From contig JAANDG010000122.1 of the NCBI GenBank assembly GCA_036852015.1, positions 62,001-126,000 of the forward strand: a stretch of 64,000 nt of DNA. The letters are read 5' to 3'. How positions within the stretch are numbered: position 1 is the first letter of the stretch; every line of letters begins with the position of its first letter. Shown piece by piece: positions 1-11,138 of the stretch. The notes under the pieces were generated by a model. It saw only the letters and a list, made by a program, of their open reading frames with translations. It did no database searches and was not told where the DNA came from. Origin of the DNA: Pelodera strongyloides. Its lineage: Eukaryota; Nematoda; Chromadorea; Rhabditida; Rhabditidae. A program made the position numbers and the translations under genes.

Positions 1-240
1 AGAGAGAGGTAGATCACAGACGGAGACGGAGAGAGAAACTTAGAGAGGGAAAATAGAGAGGGAATGAGAGGGGGAAATAGAGAGGGAATGCAAAGAGCGA
101 AAATAGAGAGGGAATGTAGAGAGGGAAATATTCCCTCTCTCTCTGTCAGAGAAAATGAAAAATGAGAGTGCGACGTCGCGCGCGGCGGGGCGGCGCGGCG
201 TCGCGGCGATGCGCCCCTTTTCTAAGATTGCACCTTTAAA
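1..240. repeat. GA-rich tandem repeat followed by a GC-rich tract
   Basis: Positions 1-150 are a degenerate purine-rich tandem array built on a motif like ATAGAGAGGGAATG, repeated several times. Positions 165-215 are an abrupt CpG-rich tract made largely of GCGGC/CGTCG. The open frame across it on the minus strand is low complexity and is not supported as a gene. Confidence 0.8.
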
Positions 241-320
241 GGTTTTATTCACTTGAAGTTCAATTGACGTTTTTTTTATGAACTGTTCTTATGTTTATTG
301 TCTATTGTTTATTGTGCAGG

Positions 321-1049
321 ATGTCTGCAGCAGATGCAGGTGTGCAGGATGAAAAAGTGTATGTCTGTATCCCGTAAGGCTGAAGGAATGGGCCTTGCGC
401 TATGGCTTCACCTACGACATCAGTGAGAAGTGCTAATTGTAAGTATCTTTTTTCTACTTATTGTATCTTGAAATATTTTATATACCGGAAGCATAGGCTG
501 CTTGTGATCCTTACGTTGCACAACTCTCTCTACATACATGCATTACGCGCAAATGACTATGCATACAAAGACAATAGTTGTTTATGATAGCTTAAGCTTA
601 TATGTTTTAGTGCGCAACAGCAATCGCCAAACGTCCAGAATTCCTCGCCTTTTGATGGTTAAAAATTTACAAAGGTGAAGGGTCTGGCATCTGGGAACAA
701 TTTAGTACGAACAAGGAAAGCATAGGTATGTTTATTATTGTTTCATTATTATTCAGTAAGCGTTAAATGCTGCACATCTGCCGAAAACAAGTTAATTTTC
801 CTCCAAAACATCAAGGACGAGTACCGGAATGTTTTATTAGATGTACTGGGAATTTAGAATTTAGACCCTTATTGAACGTAGTTTTTGACCCATACTCATG
901 CATCTAAATATTGCAAATTGCAGATCCCACCTCTTCCTTCAACAATGCGCCAAAGCTTCAAGTTCTGCAGAGTTTGGTGCTTCAAGAAGAAGTCGCGCGG
1001 TCGCGGTCGTCTTTGGGGTTCTCAAGTGTTTCTTGATAAATACTGGCTA
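321..1049 (+). CDS. Possible small two-exon gene start (hypothetical)
   Basis: An ATG at 321 follows the acceptor-like TTGTGCAG by one base, the same context seen at the secure genes of this window. The frame reads MSAADAGVQDEKVYVCIP and meets a donor (CC|GTAAGG) after 373. An acceptor at 921-923 (TTGCAG) joins in phase to a frame that stays open to a TAG ending at 1049, about 59 residues in all. No family is recognised, intervening exons could be missed, and 379-429 is also open in another frame (LKEWALRYGFTYDISEKC then stop). It may be a gene remnant. Confidence 0.22.
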
Positions 1050-2323
1050 GTTCTTTCCTTTTAGGTGTTTCTCTTTTGTTTGTTGACAAACTCATGCACC
1101 CTACTAACTTAGTCCACTTTTTTTTACTTCTCGCCATTCTATACAAAATAGTTTCACAGCAGCTGAGTATCTGTTATAGTTGCTTATTACACAGTTTATT
1201 TGCAGCTTGCCTTATTTTGTTGTAGATTGTAACCGTAGACATACAACCGCAAAGTCCCTAAGTAAGTTTACTTAACTGCTGTTCCTAATTCCTCTAGTAA
1301 CGTTTAGAAGTTATTGATATGAATAATTATGTTATATAGTATTGTGTAGAGACTTATATTGATGAAACTTTTGCTAGCCGCCTAGGTCATTAATATTATG
1401 AAAGTAAGTTCCTCAAGTTTGATCAATTCGCGGTCTATTTCAAGTTATTTTTAATGGTTAAAAATGTTTTGCTTTCATTTTATTTTATTCTATCAATGTT
1501 AAATTAATAAAATTATTTTATCGATTTTGTATGATATTTTTTATATTGTGAAGTGGGCGGGGCAAGGGGAGGAGCCTAATGGCTGGTGTAACCGCGTAGA
1601 GCGCCGCGAACTTACCCGCATAGTGCGCCGCGCACTAACCCGCGTAGAGCGCCGCCGACTTTCCCGCATAGTGCGCAGCAGACATACCCGCGCAGAGCGC
1701 CGCTCACTTTCCCGCCTTGTGCGCCTCTGCAAAAGCGCACAAGGCGGGAAGGTACGCGGCGCTCTGCGCGGGTGAAGACCAGAGTAACCACAAGACAGAG
1801 AAGCGCACACTACAAACTACAGGCCGTACGTTTCAGAAACACCATATACGGCATGAATTCGCATAGATAAGATACGGATGCTCTTCCTACATTTGATATG
1901 GAAAAGTCTTCCTTTATTTTTCAAGCAACACTAAATTATGTTGATAAAATAAACAGGCTATTTATTGATATTGATTTATGATATTGAGAGTATTGAAATA
2001 TTGACTACTGTATGTTGTATGTACTTTGTGTTAACTGATTCTTATAACATTTATCAGTTGTAGAAACATCATTTGTTAGTAGCTTGCAGGCAAAATGAAC
2101 TGGAGGATGAAGCTTGAACTTAGTATATTGACACCTGTTCGCCTTTTGAATAGCCCTATTATTTCATTTGTAACATATATGTGTTCATATACATCACCTA
2201 TATCCAAGAGTAAAGTTTACGTATATGGTGTAAATATAACCCTTGACTTGACGAAATGTTGCCCATGCTACTTTTATTGCAAAAAATTCTCTTTCGATGT
2301 CATATAGCTGCTTTTCCCAGAAA
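1050..2323. other. Intergenic stretch upstream of the first GST
   Basis: Apart from the GC-rich array at 1590-1772, this is AT-rich DNA without a supported gene. A splice-acceptor-like TTTTCCCAG ends at 2320, three bases before the GST start, and is either the end of a 5' UTR intron or a trans-splice site. Confidence 0.6.
1590..1772. repeat. CpG-rich tandem array ending in a large inverted repeat
   Basis: About six units of roughly 24 bp with core CCCGC(A/G)TAG(A/T)GCGCCGC run head to tail. The last stretch folds back: arm 1687-1724 is complementary to arm 1735-1772 with only about two mismatches over 38 bp, around a 10-base loop. Both strands are open across it (1527-1775 +, 1541-1810 -) only because of the repeat, so the ORFs are not called. 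It begins just after GGGCGGGGCAAGGGGAGGAG, and similar GGGCGGAGCC motifs occur at 16258 and 35797, suggesting a dispersed repeat. Confidence 0.8.
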
Positions 2324-4527
<2,204 letters not shown>

Positions 4528-4860
4528 TTATTTATGTTTCAAATTCAATTAATAAATCGTTGTTCAAACAGCTCTGTGTGCTCTTGAAGTGAATTTTTGA
4601 CAAGTACTGCAACGTCTATTGTTACCAAAATGTGCGTATTATGCTGAAAAAAGTGTGACGTTTATGGATATTTTTGCCATAAAATAAAATAAATAAATAT
4701 TTTACGCCTCAAGAACGTGCACCTTTATTCAAGGGAGTTCAAGTTCAAAGTACAATTTCAAGGTTTGCTTATGACATGCCATAATCTTAATATTGCTACA
4801 CATTGTTTATCTCTTAACTTATATATAAGTTAGTGAACTTGCACCAAGATGTTCCTCTTC

Positions 4861-5304
4861 TTAAAGGATCGCAGTCACTACAAAATCATCGTTTTTCTTC
4901 GAGTTTACTTGTATTTAGTAAAGAATAGAGACAAATACTTTACCAAAACCGAATAATTTGAATTCCAACTCAGGGAGTGAACAAGTAGAAAAGCAGTTCT
5001 ACTTAACTACCGCAGGATCACGAAACGTGTTCATACAGCTGCTTCCCGATCAGGAGTATGCAAATTATTTCGGCAAATATCTGCATATTATATCTTTACA
5101 TATACTGCAAGGGTCTGCAGGCATATCACTACACGTTTCATAATCCCGCGGTAGTTAAGTAGAACTACTTTTCTACTTGTTCACCCCCTGACTTGGAATT
5201 CAAATTATTCGGTTTTGGTAAAGTATTTTTCTTTATTCTTTACTAAATTCAAGTAAACTCGAAGCAAAATGATGATTTTGGAGTGACTGCGATCCTTTAA
5301 GGAA
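4861..5304. mobile_element. TTAA-flanked foldback MITE with long inverted repeats
   Basis: Between the two GSTs. TTAA at 4861-4864 and about 5297-5300 flank ends AGGATCGCAGTCAC and GTGACTGCGATCCT. The inverted arms extend about 165-170 bp (4865-5030 against 5135-5296) with few mismatches, leaving a middle of roughly 100 bp. No transposase frame. The TTAA duplication is the piggyBac signature. Confidence 0.82.
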
Positions 5305-5707
5305 GGGAAAGAATGTACTTCTTTATCATCCTGTTAATTATTAACAAAATTCAGCAAGACGAAACAAGTTTTTGCCGGCAAAAACTGATAAATGTTATCT
5401 TTCTGCCAAAAAGGAAGCTAAAAGCAACCTGAATCGCACTGGAATTCAGAAAATCATCTCTTTTTTTTTCTTTATTTTTGTTTTTTTTTGTTTGTTTCCT
5501 TACTTCCATTCTTTTTTTACGCATGTATTTATAATTTAAACATAAATGTATAATACAAATGTAATTGTTTGAGCTGTAGATACGACATTATCCATCTGTC
5601 ATCTCTACATAAGTAAAACTCCTGAAAATACCCAGCATTTTATGACTTGGATTCTTGGTTGGATAGAATCAGATCAGATTTTTTTTTAATTCTGGATAAT
5701 TTCAGCA

Positions 5708-7940
5708 ATGCCCAACTACAAAATCCACTACTTCAATGTGTATGGCCGCGCCGAACCGGCGCGCATGATGTTCGCGTTAACTGGAACGCAGTTCGAGGAC
5801 CACCGTTTCACCTTTGAGGAGTGGGAAGCCGGATTGAATAAGAGTAAGATTATAACAAAACCTACAAAGTGAAGCCATAGCAGTTTAGGAAGGTTTTGCT
5901 CCAAATTTCACCTTATTTTTCTACCATTACAACTCATATCTGTTGTTTTTGTTGTAAGCAATACAACAAATTTTTGGAAGCCGTGCAATAGCCGGTTTTT
6001 GAAAAGTTGTATAACTTCATTTCCCTGTCCTGTATTATATGCAAATGTACCTATAACTACAATTAAAAAATTGAGCCAAATTCGGCCCCCTTTTAATTAA
6101 GAAGATAGGAATGCAGATGTCCAAAATGCGTTTCAAAAACTGGTTGTTATATCGTTTTAAAGGGATCGGTTCACCTTAAATCGTGTCTGTTTTTTTTGTT
6201 TCTTTATTTTCTATAAGGGATAATAAAAATTTGGAATAGAAAAAGTAGTGTTCAATTTCAATACTCACGAAGATATTGGGTGATAAAGTGGACACAAAAA
6301 AAACAGACACAATTTAAGGTGAGCTGATCCCTTTAACTTGAAAACGAGTATTATAGGCCCGCTTTTCCCTTTTGGGCAAGGACCTGTGTTAGAAGTCGAC
6401 GGAAAGCTATTAGCTCAATCAAATGCGATTTATCGATATTTGGGAACAAAGCTAGGTGAGTAGTTTCATAATGTAAGGTACATGCGTAATCACAAATGAT
6501 TTATCTACGAAAACATTACATTAAAAAAAGTTAGTCTATGATTACGGCAGTAAACAGTTATGTGCATGACCATGACTCCATACTAAAGAAAATAATATAA
6601 TTCTAAAATTGCAGGTTTCTATGGAAACACAGATTTTGACAGAGCGGTGGTGGACTCGATTTGTGATTATTTTCAGGTAATTTACTGATTTTTTTACCAT
6701 AAAGTAACTTGTCTTTCCACTAGTTATGCGCTCTTTTACAAGTTGCGATGAATTCTACCTCCACAAACTGTCAATTGATAATAGACTTTATTGGTTCAAC
6801 TTGTTAGATTTTACATTATCAGAGTTTATGAAAGTCACTGCGAAGCAATGAGAGAGCCAACAGTGACCGTGTGCATGAACACTCTGGCAAGCTCCCAGAC
6901 GGCGGTGAGAGAAAGAGAGGGATCGCACGAATCGGAGACACACAGAGACAAATCCTCTCACCCTGGGAGGTTCCCGCTTTTCATGCATACGGCCACGGGC
7001 GTCCAACATGCATTTTAGAAACCGGCTGTTATACCGCTTGAAATGTTCATTTCAGGATTTTTTCGATGAGATCCGTCCTTTCTATGCTGTCTGTTGTGGT
7101 TACTGGGAAGGTGATCGGGTAGGTTGTCCCAATTTCAAGAAAAATTTCTATATTAAAGCAGTATTGTATATATCCTATGCTAATTTGGTGCCCGTCCGGC
7201 AAGCTTCCGGCACCAAACTTAGATAGGATACATAGGATGTGCGTATCATATGTAAATTTCCCAAAGTAGGTACTATACGGCTTAAATAAGCAATAGAAAT
7301 TGGACTGTCATAAAATAACAAATTCAGGAGCAACTCTCCAAGACAGTAATGGAGCCGGTCAGAGAGCGCCACCTCAACCTGCTCACCAAGTTTATCGAGG
7401 AAAACGAGACAAAGTCTGGTTATTTGGTAAGCCCCATCCTTTCTTACAAAATGTCCTAACTGTTGTATGGGTGATATTTGTCCCAAAAGCTTGAAAGCTC
7501 TAGCCACAGTGCATAAAATCCAAATAAACACTTCAGGTCGGCAATACAATCACTTTCGGTGATCTCCTTCTCTTCAGTCACGTCCTCATTTACGAACACA
7601 TCGTCGACGGATACGCGGACCAATTTCCGACCGTAAGTACACCTTACACCATTTACACCATTTTGGTGCCAACCCCATGCATGGTGCATGTGGAACAGAC
7701 ATAGTGGTTTACTACTAGTATTATTGAACCAGTGTTTAATTGAAAAACGGCTACGACATTCATCATTCCTTGAAGTAAGTCTTTCTTTTAGTGATAGTAT
7801 AGATATTTGCGACCTACGATTTTACTTTTCTTAGAGCTGACTATTTTCAACAATTACAGATAATTGCACACAGAAACAAGATTCGCGAGATACCGGCAAT
7901 GAAGAAACATCTGGAGAACAGACCCTATTCTTATCAATGA
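5708..7940 (+). CDS. Sigma-class glutathione S-transferase, copy 2
   Basis: Tandem paralogue of the GST at 2324; same role in conjugating glutathione to electrophiles. Seven exons give 211 aa: 5708-5843, 6357-6455, 6615-6676, 7056-7118, 7328-7426, 7537-7632, 7860-7940. Tyr8 is present ([10 protein letters not shown]), the glutathione-binding loop reads [18 protein letters not shown], and the C-terminal domain ends [19 protein letters not shown]. All six introns sit at positions homologous to copy 1 and in the same phase, proving duplication, though the proteins have diverged widely. An acceptor (AATTTCAG) ends 2 bases before the ATG. Introns 1 and 4 contain TTAA-flanked MITEs. The ORFs on the minus strand at 7175-7689 are antisense shadows. 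Confidence 0.96.
5985..6160. mobile_element. MITE of the CCGGTTTTTGAA family
   Basis: In GST-2 intron 1. Left TAGCCGGTTTTTGAAAAG and right CGTTTCAAAAACTGGTTGTTATATCG are inverted. Relatives: right end at 7017-7044, a copy near 28990-29085 and a left end near 32603. It abuts the element at 6157. Confidence 0.5.
6157..6336. mobile_element. TTAA-flanked MITE, AGGGATC ends
   Basis: In GST-2 intron 1. TTAA at 6157-6160 and 6333-6336 bracket inverted ends AGGGATCGGTTCACCTTAAA and its imperfect complement; the arms are about 40 bp and include the runs of T and A. No coding capacity. Confidence 0.75.
6785..7005. mobile_element. MITE with GTGGCCGTATG-type ends
   Basis: In GST-2 intron 3. Related inverted ends (GTGACCGTGTGCATGAAC at 6861 and CATGCATACGGCCACGGG at 6981) surround a purine-rich AGAGAAAGAGAGGGATCGCACG core. 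A second copy lies at 33000-33145. Confidence 0.5.
7153..7285. mobile_element. TTAA-flanked MITE, AGCAGTATTGTA family
   Basis: In GST-2 intron 4. TTAA at 7153-7156 and 7282-7285. The inner arms carry the TATCCTATGCTAATTTGG / GATACATAGGATGTGCG palindrome shared with the elements at 19342 and 23199. Confidence 0.65.
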
Positions 7941-8049
7941 ACATAAAAAAGAACATTTCAAATCTACCTAATACCAAGATCAATCAGATTTATTGGCGGT
8001 ATTATAAATTCACACTTATCTGCGATTCGTGTGATTTTGATACAATAAT

Positions 8050-8330
8050 ACTCTTTATTTCACGCACAAAAGTAAAATACAAGTTCTAACCTGAGGCGTC
8101 TTCCCTTGAAACCCAAGCATTGGTACTGATGTCGAATATCTTGATTCTCGAGAGCAGAGCGATTGCGGAGTCAATGAGTTCCTTCGTAGCATAGGGGTTA
8201 GCATCCTCGTCGCCCACAAGCGAGGCCAGGGTTCAATTCTCGGTAGCGGCAGTCGTGCACCATCTTGGGACATCTGGCCGGTCGAAGCACACTTTCTAAA
8301 TAAATAAAAGAAACCAGAAACACCGTAGTA
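8050..8330 (+). mobile_element. tRNA-derived SINE-like element
   Basis: Positions about 8178-8250 resemble a tRNA: an A-box-like TAGCATAGGGG and a B-box GGTTCAATTC. The acceptor stem does not pair and the anticodon loop is irregular, so it is not a functional tRNA. An AAATAAATAAAAG tail follows at about 8296. Boundaries are approximate. Confidence 0.45.
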
Positions 8331-8392
8331 TGTGTAAACCAGAATGCGCAATTAAATTACATCTTTACTTCGTTATTTATATGCCCATTCAC

Positions 8393-8470
8393 ACCCACTC
8401 TCTCTCTCTCTTTCTCTCTATCTCTCTCCCTCTTTCTCTCTCTCTCTCTCGCTCCCTTCCGCTCCCCCGC
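8393..8470. repeat. CT-rich microsatellite
   Basis: A (CT)n tract with interruptions. Pyrimidine-rich DNA continues patchily to 9470 and is mirrored at 33.5-34.9 kb. Confidence 0.85.
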
Positions 8471-8587
8471 CCCCGTGCGGCGTCTCCTAATCTAAAAATG
8501 TTATTCGCGCACCATTGAATCATCCATCATCCCAATCATTCTTGCTCTCCAACTCCCTATCCCTGCTCTCTCACAACATCTTTATTT

Positions 8588-8812
8588 CAGTAATCCCTCC
8601 CCATTTAGATTTTCTAGGTAAATGCCATACTATGACTGCCTCCATTTTCCTACTATAATCAGTCCTTTTGTCCAAGTAGGTCAGGATTACTCTCTCCGAG
8701 TGGCGGGCCCGAGTAAGTTAGAGTCTACCCAGATAAATGAACCTCTTATAGCACGAGAACAGTAGCAATCTAGAATGGAATTAACGGAGAAAATCTAGAC
8801 GGAGAAGGACCA
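8588..8812. mobile_element. 220-bp MITE, copy 1 of 4
   Basis: Imperfect inverted ends AATCC(C/T)TCCCC...TAGATTTTCT around a highly conserved core (GGTCAGGATTACTCTCTCCG, then GGCGGGCCCGAG). Copies at 9467-9700, 34004-34238 and 34911-35142 are nearly identical over about 220 bp. Confidence 0.8.
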
Positions 8813-9133
8813 TTGGACCTCTAAACAATAAAGATGCTAAATAAACCTATTTGTGTCGTGTTAGTTGTTGAAGTGGTAACCAACTACAGTACCCAGTGAT
8901 CTCTAACCTCCCCACTCTTTCTATCCGGGACTATAATCTAAAATACAATACTTTTCATTTCGAACCTCGCTTCTCCTCAATTCCATCACTATCTCTCCCA
9001 TCTCTCGCTTCTCTAGATCTCGCTCCTCTCTCCCTCGCTCATCTCAACCCCAAGTAAATACCGTTACGTTGCTTCATCACACGCCCAATCACATAAAGTT
9101 CACGGTCCCACCTAACTAGTTTGTTTTCCTCCA

Positions 9134-9285
9134 CCGCCCTCCAAAGGGTACCCTTCCTCCCAATAAGTATCGTGCTCGAGCTCGACGTTGTCCAGGAAGT
9201 CGACATCGACGAGGTGGATGTGGTGGGCGTGGTAGGTGAGAACCTCCTCGCCCACCCGGCCCAACATAGCGTCAAGAAACTCCTG
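9134..9285 (-). other. Exon-like segment (EFLD...HLVDVDFLDNVE), unknown protein
   Basis: On the minus strand an acceptor (TTTTTTGTTCAG) precedes an open frame starting EFLDAML and containing HHIHLVDVDFLDNVELEH; a donor-like GG|GTACCC lies near the other end. A homologous segment is found at 34600-34733 and both sit between copies of the 220-bp MITE. I recognise no family, and the frame cannot be linked securely to other exons. It may be a live exon of an unidentified gene or a duplicated remnant. Confidence 0.4.
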
Positions 9286-9466
9286 AACAAAAAAAAACAG
9301 GAAAGAAATGTCTCCCTGTCCCTCTTCTCTCTCCTTATAGTCATCTCTCTCGTCTCTATTTGCTTTTGTCTATTTCCCTCCATTTCCCGCGTTCATAACT
9401 CACAACACTTCTTTATCTAAATATCACGCTCTTCCTCTCTCACATCATAATCATAATTCTTCATTT

Positions 9467-9700
9467 CAACAATCCCTCCCCGTTTAGATTCTCTAGGTAA
9501 ACGCCAGTCTTGATTGCCTCCGTTTTCCTACTATAATCAGTCCTTTTGCCCAAGTAGGTCAGGATTACTCTCTCCGAGTGGCGGGCCCGAGTAAGTTAGA
9601 GTCTACCCAAATAAATGAACCTCTTATAGCACGAGAACAGTAGCAATCTAGAATGGAATTTACGGAGAAAATCTAGACAGGGGAGGATTATTGAAACACC
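9467..9700. mobile_element. 220-bp MITE, copy 2 of 4
   Basis: Ends TTTCAACAATCC and GGATTATTGAAA are inverted, extending the terminal repeat beyond that visible in copy 1. The core matches the other copies almost base for base. Confidence 0.82.
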
Positions 9701-9993
9701 CACTGATCTATGAAAATCATTATTAATTATTAGGATCGTTTTTCTATATCAACAACTAACCGATTTCCCAACCTTATTGTTAGTTACCTTTCAAAGCTTT
9801 TATGAGCGAACCATTACCAATGATCTTACAAACATGTACAGCGCCCTACGACTTGTCGAATACGAGTTATATTAATAGAACGTGTAACATTCGATTATTA
9901 TAACGTTAAGCACCTCACCCTCACCTACTGCGTAGTCCAAGTTATTCACAACGACGACATCACAGCGTCCGGCTCGTTGAAGTTTATGGTGAT

Positions 9994-10040
9994 TTAATTG
10001 CCCTTCTCGTGCACTAATTCATATTTCATATCCTCCAGGC
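9994..10040 (-). other. Possible terminal exon (hypothetical)
   Basis: Minus strand: acceptor TTTTTTTGCAG, then a frame reading LEDMKYELVHEKGN and a TAA stop. An overlapping alternative frame (CDVVVVNNLDYAV, about 9930-9970) runs to a GTGAGG donor. Neither links to a recognised gene. Confidence 0.25.
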
Positions 10041-10296
10041 CTGCAAAAAAAGAACTTACTATTATGTTCATAAAATAATTTTGGTAATCAAACGGACCAA
10101 TATTTGACACACAAAACTAACTGGAGAGAGCATACGCTTCTATGTAAAGCGGCCAAGTGTAAGAGATCCATAAATCGCCAAAAAAATTGATTTACCGAAG
10201 GAATAATTACACGGATAAAGGACGGATTACGTAAACATATATAAAAGCGAGTCATGTTGTGAACTGATGTCCTGTCTGCAAAGTATCACGCTATTA

Positions 10297-10318
10297 AAAT
10301 TAGCATGCATGCTAATTT
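10297..10318. repeat. Perfect 22-bp palindrome with ATGCTAAT motifs
   Basis: Centred on CATG|CATG, arms AAATTAGCATG / CATGCTAATTT. Further ATGCTAAT and ATGCTAATG motifs follow at 10339-10352. ATGCTAAT resembles a POU octamer, but function is speculative. Confidence 0.6.
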
Positions 10319-11138
10319 GTTATTTCATGCGCGGTATGCTAATTATGCTAATGCGCGGAGGGCGAGGGATCCAGGTTTTGTGAGGAGAAAAAAAAACAGA
10401 AAACTATCCTACAGAACTGAAGTTATGTGTATGTATTTGATAATGTGTGTTGATACCTTTTTTGGTACTATTATCACCCTTTCTGTATATTTGAGCAGAT
10501 AACGCTAACTGAAATGCCTTTATTAGTTTGTAGGCAAACAAAATGAATTGGAAAACATGAACACAACGGATACACTTTCCTAGATTCTTTAATATAACAC
10601 AAAATGCTGAAAAAGTACGGGAAAAAAATCAATAAATCAAAATCAATCAATACGTTAGAAAAGTAAAGCTCTGCGAGGAACACTGAATTTTCCATAATCA
10701 AAAAATGCGACCACGGTATCAGGTTAATTATTCGAAAGAAGTTGTCTGGTAATTATTGCACGAATTTTTAAATCAAGTAACCGCAAATAATATAAATTTC
10801 ATCACCATTGTAGACAACTAAAAAAAATAAAACTTTGGCTATAGTTAGTAGAAACTACGAACCTTTCAAACTGAACAAGCTGAAGAAGCACCTACTAGAA
10901 TACTTTGTATTTAATATTTTATTACTTCATACCATTTATGTATATCTATATAATAAATATTTGTAAAATAATATATGAAATTGAACTAGTGACTAGACAA
11001 ACTGGTAAGAAAACGATATTTCAAGGTCATGGGCCTCAGGGGCAAGCAACATCTAACATCGTGTAGTTGCTCAAATTAAATAAATATAATACAGTAAAGT
11101 TTCTCCTGTGGCTGGAAATACCGTAGCCTGGGTGTGAC

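Noticed and set aside
1527..1810. Arg-rich ORFs on both strands
   Set aside because: Produced by the CpG-rich tandem array; symmetric openness on both strands argues against coding.
7175..7549. 124-codon minus-strand ORF
   Set aside because: Antisense to GST-2 exon 5 and a MITE; no homology or start context.
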